From Amycolatopsis vastitatis (GTDB taxonomy: Bacteria > Actinomycetota > Actinomycetes > Mycobacteriales > Pseudonocardiaceae), in the NCBI RefSeq assembly GCF_002234595.1, contig NZ_NMUL01000063.1, positions 25,091 through 89,090 on the forward strand: a stretch of 64,000 nt of DNA, written 5' to 3'. The position numbers and the translations under genes were made by a program. A model generated the notes under the pieces. It saw only the letters and a list, made by a program, of their open reading frames with translations. It did not search any database and was not told where the DNA came from. Below, one piece after another: positions 54,167 to 62,451 of the stretch (position 1 is its first letter; every line of letters begins with the position of its first letter).

Positions 54167-55039
54167 ATGCGAGTACTGATCGCCGGGGCGAGCGGCTTGA
54201 TCGGGTCGGCGCTGGGCGAACGCCTGCGGCGCGACGGCCACGAGGTCCGCCGGCTGGTGCGGCGGGAAGCCCGCGAAGGCGGCGAGTTCCGGTGGGATCC
54301 GCCGTCGGGCACCATCGCGAGCGGCGCCTTCGAGGGCGTGGACGCCGTCGTCAACCTGGGCGGCAAGCCGCTGTTCCCCGGCCGGTGGAGCGCGATGCGC
54401 AAGCAGCAGCTCACCGACAGCCGGGTCGAGCCGACCGAGGTGCTCGCCGAAGCCGTCGCCGAACACGGCATCGGGGTGCTCGTCAACGCGTCCGCCGTCG
54501 GGTACTACGGGAACGCCGGTCCGTCCATTGTGGACGAGTCCGCGCCGCGCGGCGGGGGTTTCCTGGCCGAGCTGTGCGACGCCTGGGAAACGGCGACGGC
54601 GGGAGCCGGCGACGCGCGCGTCGTGAAGATCCGGACCGGGCTGGTGCTTTCGGCGAAGGGCGGGCTGTACGGCACGCTGCGCCCGCTGTTCCGCCTCGGC
54701 CTGGGCGGACGGCTCGGCGACGGCCGCCAGTACATGCCGTGGATCTCCCTCGAGGACGAGGTCGGCGCGATCGTCCACGTCCTGACGCACGACGTCGCCG
54801 GCCCGGTGAACCTGACCGGCCCCGAGCCGGTGACCAACGCCGAGTTCACCCGCGCGGCCGGCCGGGCGCTGCACCGGCCCGCGCCGTGGTGGGTTCCGGG
54901 GATCGCGCTCAAGGCCGTGCTCGGCCAGGCCGGTGAGGAGATGGCGCTGTACGGGCAGCGGGCCGTTCCGGCGGCGCTGCAGCGGTCCGGGTACGAGTTC
55001 CGGCACCGGACCCTGGACAGCGCGCTCGCCGCGGCATGA
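54167..55039 (+). CDS. TIGR01777/SDR39U1 family NAD(P)-binding protein
   Basis: About 290 residues of the atypical extended SDR family (TIGR01777; the mycobacterial neighbour of lipB, Rv2216). The Rossmann start is IAGASGLIGSALGERL, followed by DAVVNLGGKPLF, a NASAVGYYGN strand with the active-site region, and a C-terminal domain with WWVPGIALKAVLGQAGEEM. Its reaction is unknown. Start ATG 54167. Its stop overlaps the PAP2 gene start. Confidence 0.9.
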   Translation: MRVLIAGASGLIGSALGERLRRDGHEVRRLVRREAREGGEFRWDPPSGTIASGAFEGVDAVVNLGGKPLFPGRWSAMRKQQLTDSRVEPTEVLAEAVAEHGIGVLVNASAVGYYGNAGPSIVDESAPRGGGFLAELCDAWETATAGAGDARVVKIRTGLVLSAKGGLYGTLRPLFRLGLGGRLGDGRQYMPWISLEDEVGAIVHVLTHDVAGPVNLTGPEPVTNAEFTRAAGRALHRPAPWWVPGIALKAVLGQAGEEMALYGQRAVPAALQRSGYEFRHRTLDSALAAA

Positions 55040-55659
55040 GTGTCCGGCTGCAGCGGTGGCTCGTCGTCGGCGCGGTGTTCTCCGCCGCGTTCGTCCTGCT
55101 CGGCCTGAGCGTCGCGCGGCACCCGCTGTTCCTCGACGTCGCGGTTTCGAACGCGCTGCACGGCGTGTACGCGGAGCCGCTCGGGCGGGTCGCGCAGGCC
55201 GGCAGCGACGTCCTCGGCCCGGTGCTCCCCTACGTCCTCGGCGTGGCGCTGCTGGCGCTGGCGCTGAGACGGCGCGAGCACCTCGGATTGTGCGTCCGGC
55301 TCGCTGCGGTGCTCCTGCTGTGCCGGCTGACGAGCTTGGTGTTCAAGCCGGTGTTCCTGCGGGCACGCCCGCGCGACTACCCGGACCTGAGCTACCCGAG
55401 CGGGCACGTCGTGTCGGTGGCGAGCACGGGGTTCGTGCTGCTCCTGCTGTGCGCGTGGCTGTGGCCGCGGCTGGTCCGCCGCGTGGCGGTGGCGGTCGCG
55501 GTGGCGGTCGTGCTGTCCGCCGCCTGCCGGGTCGTGCTCGGCGTCCACTGGGTCACCGACACGATCGGCGCAGTGCTGGCCGTGACCGGTGTCGGGCTGC
55601 TCTCAGCGTGTGCCTTGCGGCTGCTTCCGCCGGGTGACGGGCGTAGCCTCGACGGGTGA
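55036..55659 (+). CDS. PAP2 family phosphatase
   Basis: A 207-residue membrane phosphatase with six predicted helices. The three catalytic boxes are present: KPVFLRARPRD (K-x6-RP), SYPSGHV, and RVVLGVHWVTD (R-x5-H-x3-D). Members dephosphorylate phosphatidate, undecaprenyl diphosphate or related lipids at the outer membrane face. It overlaps the genes on both sides by four bases (ATGA and GTGA), so SDR39U1, PAP2 and lipB are coupled. Confidence 0.9.
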   Translation: MSVRLQRWLVVGAVFSAAFVLLGLSVARHPLFLDVAVSNALHGVYAEPLGRVAQAGSDVLGPVLPYVLGVALLALALRRREHLGLCVRLAAVLLLCRLTSLVFKPVFLRARPRDYPDLSYPSGHVVSVASTGFVLLLLCAWLWPRLVRRVAVAVAVAVVLSAACRVVLGVHWVTDTIGAVLAVTGVGLLSACALRLLPPGDGRSLDG

Positions 55660-56399
55660 GTTCTTCCCTGACCTCCTGCCGCGCCAGCACCGAGCCCGTC
55701 GACGTCCGCGAACTCGGCACGATCGACTACACCGAAGCCTGGGAGCTCCAGCGGCGTCACCTCGCCGCCCGCGCCGACGGCACCGCGCCGGACACCATGC
55801 TCCTGCTGCAGCACCCGTCGGTGTACACCGCGGGCAAACGCACCGAGGCCGCCGACCGGCCGGTGGACGGCACCCCGGTGATCGACGTCGACCGCGGCGG
55901 CAAGATCACCTGGCACGGTCCCGGCCAGCTGGTCGGCTACCCGATCGTGAAGCTCGGCGACCCGATCGACGTCGTGCACTACGTGCGGCGGCTGGAGGAG
56001 GCGCTGATCCACGTGTGCGACTCCCTCGGCGTGACCAGCGGCCGCGTGGAAGGCCGCAGCGGGGTCTGGATCCCGGCCGACGACCGCGGCATCGAGCGCA
56101 AGATCGCGGCGATCGGCATCCGCGTCCAGCGCGGCGTGACGATGCACGGCTTCGAGCTGAACTGCAACGCGGACCTGAAGGCGTTCGACAACATCGTGCC
56201 GTGCGGCATCCGCGACGCGGGCGTGACCTCGCTTTCGTACGAGCTGCAGCGGGACGTCACGGTCGAAGCGGTGCTCCCCCTGGCCCGCGACGCCGTCCTG
56301 GCGGCGCTGGAAGGCGAGCTGCCGGTGAGCGAGGACCGCTGGCTTCCGCGTCCCGAAGCCCCGAAGGCCGCGGGCGTCACCTTCGCCCTGCAGAACTGA
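55656..56399 (+). CDS. lipB: Octanoyltransferase LipB
   Basis: Moves octanoyl from acyl carrier protein onto lipoyl-domain lysines, the first step of lipoate synthesis; 247 residues. GGKITWHGPGQLVGYP is the substrate-binding signature, and the catalytic Lys is in ERKIAAIGIRV and the Cys in VPCGIRDAGVTSL. Start GTG 55656 overlaps the PAP2 stop. LipA, the next enzyme, is encoded 3.3 kb downstream after five other genes. Confidence 0.95.
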   Translation: MSSSLTSCRASTEPVDVRELGTIDYTEAWELQRRHLAARADGTAPDTMLLLQHPSVYTAGKRTEAADRPVDGTPVIDVDRGGKITWHGPGQLVGYPIVKLGDPIDVVHYVRRLEEALIHVCDSLGVTSGRVEGRSGVWIPADDRGIERKIAAIGIRVQRGVTMHGFELNCNADLKAFDNIVPCGIRDAGVTSLSYELQRDVTVEAVLPLARDAVLAALEGELPVSEDRWLPRPEAPKAAGVTFALQN

Positions 56400-56401
56400 A
56401 G

Positions 56402-56440
56402 CCGTGAAGGCCACCTGTGGACACCAGGTGGCCTTCACGG
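56402..56440. terminator. Terminator hairpin after lipB
   Basis: CCGTGAAGGCCACCTG and CAGGTGGCCTTCACGG arms with a seven-base loop, just after the lipB stop; it would end the lpd-to-lipB transcript. Confidence 0.85.
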
Positions 56441-56495
56441 TGTTCGAAGCCCGGAACTGTCAGACCGTTCCGCTAGCGTGGAAAACGGGGGCTGC

Positions 56496-57431
56496 TCAGT
56501 CCAGCTGCGGCGCGACCTCGGTGGCGATGAGGTCGAGCTGGTCGAGGTCCGAGAGGTCCAGCAGCTGCAGGTAGATCCGGGTGATCCCGGTCTTCTCCCG
56601 CCACTGCCCGATCCGGTCGACGACCTCGGCGGGCGACCCCGCGAGACCGTTCGCCCGCAGCTCGGTGACGTCCCGCCCGATGACCGACGCCCGTTGCGCG
56701 ACTTCGGCGTCGGAGCGGCCGACGCCGATGACCAGCGCCACCGAGCGCAGGATCTCCTTCGGGTCGCGGCCGATCTCCTCCGCCGCCGCGTCGACCCGGG
56801 CGAACTGCGCGGCCGCGCTGTCGGCGTCCGCGAACGGCAGGTTGAACTCGTCGGCGAACCGCGCGGCGAGCGCCGGGGTGCGCTTCTTGCCCCCGCCGCC
56901 GATGATCACCGGCGGCGCCGGGTGCTGCGCCGGCTTCGGCAGGCCCGGCGACTCCGAAAGCGTGTAGTACTCGCCCTTGAAGGAGTACGTCGAGCCCACC
57001 GGCGTCTTCCACAGCCCGGTGACGATCTCGAGCTGCTCGGCGTAGCGGTCGAAGCGTTCCTTCAGCGGCGGCAGCGTCAGGCCGTACGCCTCGTGCTCGG
57101 CGTCGTACCAGCCCGAGCCGAGGCCGAACTCGACGCGGCCGCCGGACATCTGGTCGACCTGGGCCACGGAGATGGCCAGCGGGCCCGGGTGCCGGAACGT
57201 CGCCGCGGTGACGAGCGTGCCGAGCCGGATCCGGCTGGTCTCACGGGCCAGGCCGGCGAGGGTGATCCAGGCGTCGGTCGGGCCGGGCAGGCCGTCGGCG
57301 GAGCCCATCCTCAGGTAGTGGTCGCTGCGGAAGAAGGCGTCGTACCCGGCGGCTTCGGTCGCCTTCGCGACACGCAGCAGGTCGTCGTAGCTGGCCCCTT
57401 GCTGGGGCTCGGTGAAGATCCTCAAGTCCAC
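56496..57431 (-). CDS. LLM class F420-dependent oxidoreductase
   Basis: A 311-residue luciferase-like TIM-barrel protein of the F420-using group. FRSDHYLRMG near residue 35, ARETSRIRLGTLVTAATFRHPG near 65, MSGGRVEFGLGSGWYDAEH near 100, and PPVIIGGGGKKRTP near 175 are typical. It probably reduces an unknown substrate with F420H2. It starts four bases before the end of the TetR gene region and is in the same direction, so a TetR-LLM operon is likely. Confidence 0.9.
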   Translation of the reverse strand: MDLRIFTEPQQGASYDDLLRVAKATEAAGYDAFFRSDHYLRMGSADGLPGPTDAWITLAGLARETSRIRLGTLVTAATFRHPGPLAISVAQVDQMSGGRVEFGLGSGWYDAEHEAYGLTLPPLKERFDRYAEQLEIVTGLWKTPVGSTYSFKGEYYTLSESPGLPKPAQHPAPPVIIGGGGKKRTPALAARFADEFNLPFADADSAAAQFARVDAAAEEIGRDPKEILRSVALVIGVGRSDAEVAQRASVIGRDVTELRANGLAGSPAEVVDRIGQWREKTGITRIYLQLLDLSDLDQLDLIATEVAPQLD

Positions 57432-57435
57432 GAAG

Positions 57436-58047
57436 TCAGCCTATAGAGACGTCGGGTTCGGTGCGCCGCAGCCGTACCAGCATGCGGACGATGACGTCCT
57501 CGATCTCGGCGCCGACCTTCTTGGGATCGGGCGAACTGGCGATTTCGGTCGCCGCGCTCGACAACGCGCCGAACAGCAGCCGGGCGGTGACCTCCACCGG
57601 GACCGGCTCGACCTCCCCCGCGTCGATCAGCGACTGCAGGCCGGAGCGCACGAGCCCGAAGCTGCACCGCTCCTCGGCCTCCCGCCAGCGTTCCCAGCCC
57701 ATCACCACCGGTGCCTCGTGGATGGCGATCCGCTGGTAGGCGGGGTCGAGGCACGCGCGGATGAACGCGTTGAGGCCGCCGAGCGCCCGTTCCCACGGCG
57801 TGCCCTCGCCGGTCATGATCTTGTCGAGCCGGTCGTAGACGAGGCCTTCGACCTGCTCGAACGCGGCTTCGAACAATGCCTGCTTGCCGCTGAAGTGGTG
57901 GTACAGCGCGCCTTTGGTCACCCGGGCGCGTTTGGCGATCTCGTCGAGCGAGGTACCCGCGTAACCGCGTTTGGTGAACAGTTCGACCGCGCTGTCGACC
58001 AGCGCGGACCGGGTCGACTCGGAATAGTCGAGTCGTCTGGACCTCAT
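57436..58047 (-). CDS. TetR family transcriptional regulator
   Basis: About 203 residues. The helix-turn-helix spans residues ~12-58 (ALVDSAVELFTKRGYAGTSLDEIAKRARVTKGALYHHFSGK). The ligand-binding half is helical. It lies just upstream of the LLM oxidoreductase, and a palindrome is found in its promoter. The start is ATG 58047. It probably represses itself, the oxidoreductase and perhaps the divergent gene. Confidence 0.92.
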   Translation of the reverse strand: MRSRRLDYSESTRSALVDSAVELFTKRGYAGTSLDEIAKRARVTKGALYHHFSGKQALFEAAFEQVEGLVYDRLDKIMTGEGTPWERALGGLNAFIRACLDPAYQRIAIHEAPVVMGWERWREAEERCSFGLVRSGLQSLIDAGEVEPVPVEVTARLLFGALSSAATEIASSPDPKKVGAEIEDVIVRMLVRLRRTEPDVSIG

Positions 58048-58086
58048 TGTCGCCACCTTCACAACCTTACGCCCGGAGAATCTCCC

Positions 58087-58101
58087 CATACCCATGGTAT
58101 G
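58087..58101. promoter_or_regulatory. Candidate TetR operator
   Basis: CATACC-CAT-GGTATG palindrome in the divergent promoter region between the TetR gene and the gene at 58178; a GGTATG half-site recurs at 58144. Confidence 0.45.
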
Positions 58102-58177
58102 TTCGCCGTGTCAGGTCCGTACCGGGAGTATGCCGCAAACCCGTGGTATGACCCGGCCCACGGAAGGGGAGCCACAG

Positions 58178-58699
58178 ATGAGCTGGACCGACTTCTACCG
58201 ACGTCAGGAAATCCTCGAAGCCGCCGTCCGCCTGGCCGCACGCAACCCGGGCGCGCCGCTGCCGCTCGAGGAGGTGCCCGGTGCCGGAGAGCACTTCGGC
58301 ACCGAGGAGAACCTCCTCACCGCCCTGCAGTACCAGTGGACGCGGACGCTGAGCGGGCGCCTGCGCACCGAGGTCGTCGACCCGGACGACGCCGACGGCC
58401 TCGGCGACCACGTCGACGCCGTCACCCGCGCCTGGCGCGCCGCTGTCGAGGAGCACGCGGACCTGCGTGCCGTCCTCGACGGTGCCTACGAGCGGCACGC
58501 GTCGCTGCGCCGGATGCACGAAGGCGAGCTGCGAATGCTCGCCGTCACGGCCGGGCTGGCCGACCCGCGCGAGCCGGCCGAGGAGATCGTCAAGGTGGGC
58601 CACGCGCTCGAAGCGCTGCTGCGCGCGAACCGTCAGGAAACCGGCCGTCGCCGTCCTGTCATGGGACATCTTCGCCGCCTGCTCGCGCCCAGTGCGTAA
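58178..58699 (+). CDS. Hypothetical helical protein divergent from TetR
   Basis: A 173-residue mostly helical protein. The opening SWTDFYRRQEILEAAVRLAARNPG is reminiscent of a TetR first helix, but no clear recognition helix follows. Later segments (AVTRAWRAAVEEHADLRAVLDGAYERHASLRR) look like a helical bundle. The start is ATG 58178, placed after AGGGGAG. It may be a regulator partner or an unrelated small protein. Confidence 0.6.
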   Translation: MSWTDFYRRQEILEAAVRLAARNPGAPLPLEEVPGAGEHFGTEENLLTALQYQWTRTLSGRLRTEVVDPDDADGLGDHVDAVTRAWRAAVEEHADLRAVLDGAYERHASLRRMHEGELRMLAVTAGLADPREPAEEIVKVGHALEALLRANRQETGRRRPVMGHLRRLLAPSA

Positions 58700-58771
58700 C
58701 AATCGAGCCAGCGGCGCGAAGCGCCTCCGTTGAGGGCGGCGGCGGGGGCATGGATGGAGTTAAGTAAGCGC

Positions 58772-59719
58772 ATGACGCGTTGGAGCGAAGCCGACATCGC
58801 CGACCAGACCGGCCGGACCGTCCTCGTCACCGGAGCGAACTCCGGTTTGGGCCTGCGCACCGCCGAAGTCCTCGCGGGCAAGGGGGCCCGCGTGCTCCTC
58901 GCCTGCCGCTCCGCCGAGCGCGGCGCGAAGGCCCTCGAACAGATCCGCGCAGCCGCCGCGGGCGCCGCACCCGAGCTCATCCCGTTGGACCTGAGCGAGC
59001 TCGCGTCGGTGCGCGCGGCGGCCGTGTCGGTGCGGGAACGCACCGGCGACGCGCTGGACGTGCTGGTCAACAACGCCGGCGTGATGGCGACCGCCCGCGG
59101 CCGCACCGCCGACGGCTTCGAGCTGCAGTTCGGCACCAACCACCTCGGGCACGCGGCGCTGACCTGGCTGCTGCTGCCCGCCCTGCGCGGCGGACGGCAC
59201 GCCCGCGTCGTCACCCTGTCGAGCGTCATGGCCATCGGCGCGCGGATCGACCTCGAAGACCCCAACGCCGACCACCGCCGCTACAACCCGGCGACCGCGT
59301 ACGGGCAGTCGAAGCTCGCCAACCAGGTGTTCGCCGTCGAACTCGACCGGCGGCTGCGCGCGGCGGGCGACGACGTCCTCAGCGTCGCCGCGCATCCCGG
59401 GTACACCTCGACCGGCCTCGGCGGCGGCATGGCGCGGACGTACACCAACCCGGTCGTCCGCTCGATCATCGCCGGCGGCCACCGGATCGGCGAGGCCCTG
59501 TTCGCCCAGAACGTCCGCCAGGGCGCGCTGCCGCAGCTGTACGCGGCCACGGCGGACGACGTCGCGGGCGGCGACTACATCGCCCCCGGTGGCCTCGGCG
59601 GGCTGCGCGGCAGCCCGGTCAGGACGCGCCCGCTGTCCGCCGCGCGCAGCGAGTCGCTGGGGGCGAAATTGTGGGACGTCACCGCGAAGCTGACCGGCGT
59701 CACCCCCGATCCCGCTTAG
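58772..59719 (+). CDS. Short-chain dehydrogenase/reductase
   Basis: A 315-residue SDR close to the retinol dehydrogenase/WW-oxidoreductase subgroup. TGANSGLG near residue 22 binds NAD(P), NNAGVM near 98 and the YGQSK pair near 173 are the catalytic core, and the NHLGH strand precedes it. Start ATG 58772 gives the usual TRWSEADIADQTGRT opening; ATG 58754 is possible. Substrate unknown. It lies between the TetR region and lipA. Confidence 0.9.
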   Translation: MTRWSEADIADQTGRTVLVTGANSGLGLRTAEVLAGKGARVLLACRSAERGAKALEQIRAAAAGAAPELIPLDLSELASVRAAAVSVRERTGDALDVLVNNAGVMATARGRTADGFELQFGTNHLGHAALTWLLLPALRGGRHARVVTLSSVMAIGARIDLEDPNADHRRYNPATAYGQSKLANQVFAVELDRRLRAAGDDVLSVAAHPGYTSTGLGGGMARTYTNPVVRSIIAGGHRIGEALFAQNVRQGALPQLYAATADDVAGGDYIAPGGLGGLRGSPVRTRPLSAARSESLGAKLWDVTAKLTGVTPDPA

Positions 59720-59744
59720 CCCGGACGGGCGTACGGTTGATGCC

Positions 59745-60746
59745 GTGAGTGCTGCGCCTGAAGGCCGGAAGCTGTTGCGTCTCGAGGTTCGCAACAGTGA
59801 GACGCCGATCGAGAAGAAGCCGTCGTGGATCAAGACGCGGGTGCGGATGGGGCCGGAGTTCACGGAGCTCAAGGGTCTGGTGCGCCGCGAGGGTTTGCAC
59901 ACGGTGTGTGAGGAGGCCGGTTGTCCCAACATCTATGAGTGTTGGGAGGACCGTGAGGCGACGTTCTTGATCGGTGGGGATCAGTGCACGCGGCGGTGTG
60001 ACTTCTGTCAGATCGACACCGGGAAACCGGCTGAGCTGGATCGCGCTGAGCCGCGGAAGGTCGCGGAGTCGGTGCAGGCTATGGGTCTGCGGTATTCGAC
60101 GGTGACCGGGGTGGCGCGTGATGACCTGCCTGATGGTGGTGCGTGGCTGTATGCGGAGACGGTGCGGCAGATTCATGCGTTGAACCCGGGTACGGGTGTG
60201 GAGTTGTTGATTCCGGACTTCAACGCCGACCCTGGCCAGCTCGCTGAGGTATTCGGGTCGCGGCCGGAGGTCCTTGCCCACAACGTGGAGACGGTGCCGC
60301 GGATTTTCAAGCGCATCCGTCCGGGTTTCCGGTATGCGCGGTCGTTGGAAGTGATCAGTGCGGCGCGTGAGGCCGGTTTGGTGACGAAGTCGAACCTGAT
60401 CTTGGGTATGGGTGAAACCGCCGATGAGGTGGCTCCGGCGATGCGGGATCTGGTGGATGCGGGGTGTGAGATCTTGACGATCACGCAGTATCTGCGTCCT
60501 TCTGCTCGGCATCACCCGGTGGACCGGTGGGTGAAGCCGGAGGAGTTCGTGGAGCATTCGAAGGCGGCCGAGGCGATGGGCTTCGCCGGGGTGATGGCGG
60601 GGCCCCTGGTCCGGTCGTCGTACCGCGCCGGACGGCTCTACGCGCAGACCAAGGCCCACCGCGGCGAGGTCCTGCCGGAAAACCTGCAGCACCTCGCGGC
60701 CGAAGGTCCCGCGGCTCAGGAAGCCGCGTCGCTCCTGGCGCGGTGA
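59745..60746 (+). CDS. lipA: Lipoyl synthase LipA
   Basis: Radical SAM enzyme (333 residues) that inserts two sulfurs into protein-bound octanoyl groups. The auxiliary cluster motif is CEEAGCPNIYEC (C-x4-C-x5-C), the SAM cluster is CTRRCDFC, and the C-terminal RSSYRAG serine region is present. Start is GTG 59745. From ~59870 to ~60590 the codons use much more third-position T than neighbouring genes, a notable local change in base composition. It completes lipoylation of the E2 encoded at 52019. Confidence 0.96.
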   Translation: MSAAPEGRKLLRLEVRNSETPIEKKPSWIKTRVRMGPEFTELKGLVRREGLHTVCEEAGCPNIYECWEDREATFLIGGDQCTRRCDFCQIDTGKPAELDRAEPRKVAESVQAMGLRYSTVTGVARDDLPDGGAWLYAETVRQIHALNPGTGVELLIPDFNADPGQLAEVFGSRPEVLAHNVETVPRIFKRIRPGFRYARSLEVISAAREAGLVTKSNLILGMGETADEVAPAMRDLVDAGCEILTITQYLRPSARHHPVDRWVKPEEFVEHSKAAEAMGFAGVMAGPLVRSSYRAGRLYAQTKAHRGEVLPENLQHLAAEGPAAQEAASLLAR

Positions 60747-60791
60747 CGCACGTCACCACACCATCCTTAAAGGATCGGTAAAGTGGGTCGC

Positions 60792-61439
60792 ATGGCCCTG
60801 GTTTCGGACCTTCTCAGCTGGCTGCAAGGACTCCCGGAACCGGGGCTCGTCGCGGTGACCGGCGCCCTGGTGTTCGCCGAATGCACGATCGGGCTGGGTT
60901 TCGTGGCCCCGGGCGAGTCCGGGCTGCTCATCGCCGCGACGACGGCGAACACCGTCCCGCGGTTCCTGGTGCTGTGGACGGTCGTCACCCTCTGCGCGAC
61001 GGCGGGCGACGCGCTCGGCTACCTCGTCGGCCGCCGCTTCGGGCCGCGGCTGCGTGAGACGAAACTGATCCGCAAGTACGGCCTCGACGCTTGGGACAAG
61101 GCCACCGCGGTCCTCGAACGCCGCGGCGCCCGGGCGGTGTTCTTCGCCCGGTTCCTGCCGGTGATCCGGACGCTCACCCCGGCCGCGGCCGGCACGGCGG
61201 GCCTGCCGTTCCGCAAGTTCCTGCCGGCCGCCGCGGCGGGCGCGTTCTGCTGGTCGCTGGTCCACATCAGCATCGGCGCGGCGCTGGGCGAAGCCGCCAA
61301 ACGCATCGAAGGCGTCCTGAACACGGGCGGCTTGGTCGTGGTCGGCCTGCTCGCCGCGATCGGCGTGGTCTTCCTGCTGCGTCTCAAGAAGCGCAAGGCA
61401 CTCGCCGAGCCCGAGCGTGAGCCCGAACGCGTGCCCTGA
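60792..61439 (+). CDS. DedA/VTT family membrane protein
   Basis: About 215 residues with four to five membrane segments and the VTT/DedA core: a FVAPGESGLLIAATTA turn near residue 35, GDALGYLVGRRFG, and FFARFLPVIRTLTPAAAGTAGLPFRKF. The family includes lipid carriers/flippases, such as for undecaprenyl phosphate. Start ATG 60792; GTG 60783 is possible. The C-terminus is a charged Arg/Glu tail. Confidence 0.88.
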   Translation: MALVSDLLSWLQGLPEPGLVAVTGALVFAECTIGLGFVAPGESGLLIAATTANTVPRFLVLWTVVTLCATAGDALGYLVGRRFGPRLRETKLIRKYGLDAWDKATAVLERRGARAVFFARFLPVIRTLTPAAAGTAGLPFRKFLPAAAAGAFCWSLVHISIGAALGEAAKRIEGVLNTGGLVVVGLLAAIGVVFLLRLKKRKALAEPEREPERVP

Positions 61440-61477
61440 CAGCCCGCCCGACCTGCGGGCTTACTACATTCGGCGGT

Positions 61478-62347
61478 ATGAGTCTCGCGGATCTCCCCCG
61501 GCCCGTCGGCTTCGTCCTCGGCGGGGGCGGCAGCCTCGGCGCCATGCAGGTCGGCATGCTGCGCGCCCTGACCGAAGCCGGGCTCGCGCCGGACCTCGTG
61601 ACCGGCACGTCGGTCGGCTCGCTCAACGCGGCCGTGCTGGCCCTCTCCGGCGGCGACGCGCTCACGCGGCTGCACGGCATCTGGGCCCACATGACGCGCG
61701 ACGAGGCGTTCCCCGGCGGCGTGCTGAGCCGCGTGCGGACGCTGACGCAGAGCAAGACGCACCTGTTCCCCAACACCGGGCTGGCGAGGATCATCGCCGA
61801 CCACATCGGCGCCGAGACCCGCTTCGAGGACCTGGCGCTGCCGCTCGGCGTCGTCACGACGCAGGTGGAAACGGCCGAGCCGCTGCTGATCCGGTCCGGG
61901 CGCCTGCTCGAGCCGCTCCTGGCCAGCTGCGCCATCCCGGGGATCCTCCCGCCGGTCGAGCACGAAGGGCGGCTGCTGTACGACGGCGGTCTCGTCGCGA
62001 ACGTGCCGATGCGGCAGGCCCTCGCCATGGGCGCGAAGTCGCTGGTGGTGCTCGACTGCGCGTTCCCGGGGAAGATGCCCGGCGCACCACGGACGTTCGC
62101 CGAGGTGATGATGTTCACCGCGATGATCAGCATGCGGAACCAGGCCGTGCTGGAAGCGCCGCTGGCCGCGGCCCAGGCGCCGGTGCTGTACCTGCCGGGC
62201 CCGGCGCCGGTGCGTGTGAACCCCCTCGATTTCGGGCACACGGAAGCACTGGCGGAACAGGCGTACACGGCGGCGCGGGAGTACCTCGACGAGGTTTCGG
62301 TGAGCGGGCCGGGGCTGTACGGCGCCCCGGGGCTCGTCATGACGTGA
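61478..62347 (+). CDS. Patatin-like phospholipase
   Basis: A 289-residue serine lipase of the patatin family. The oxyanion glycine loop is VLGGGGSLGAMQ near residue 15, the nucleophile elbow is GTSVG near 46, and the catalytic Asp is in YDGGLVANVP near 168. No signal peptide is seen, so it is expected in the cytoplasm. Substrate unknown; lipid hydrolysis likely. Confidence 0.9.
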   Translation: MSLADLPRPVGFVLGGGGSLGAMQVGMLRALTEAGLAPDLVTGTSVGSLNAAVLALSGGDALTRLHGIWAHMTRDEAFPGGVLSRVRTLTQSKTHLFPNTGLARIIADHIGAETRFEDLALPLGVVTTQVETAEPLLIRSGRLLEPLLASCAIPGILPPVEHEGRLLYDGGLVANVPMRQALAMGAKSLVVLDCAFPGKMPGAPRTFAEVMMFTAMISMRNQAVLEAPLAAAQAPVLYLPGPAPVRVNPLDFGHTEALAEQAYTAAREYLDEVSVSGPGLYGAPGLVMT

Positions 62348-62451
62348 TCCGCGTCACGCCGATGCACCGATCCGCCGGTAAGGACGTCATCGCTATCGCG
62401 TAGTTTTGATGACGAATGCCCGCCGATCCCAATTCCCCAAAAAGAGATAAT

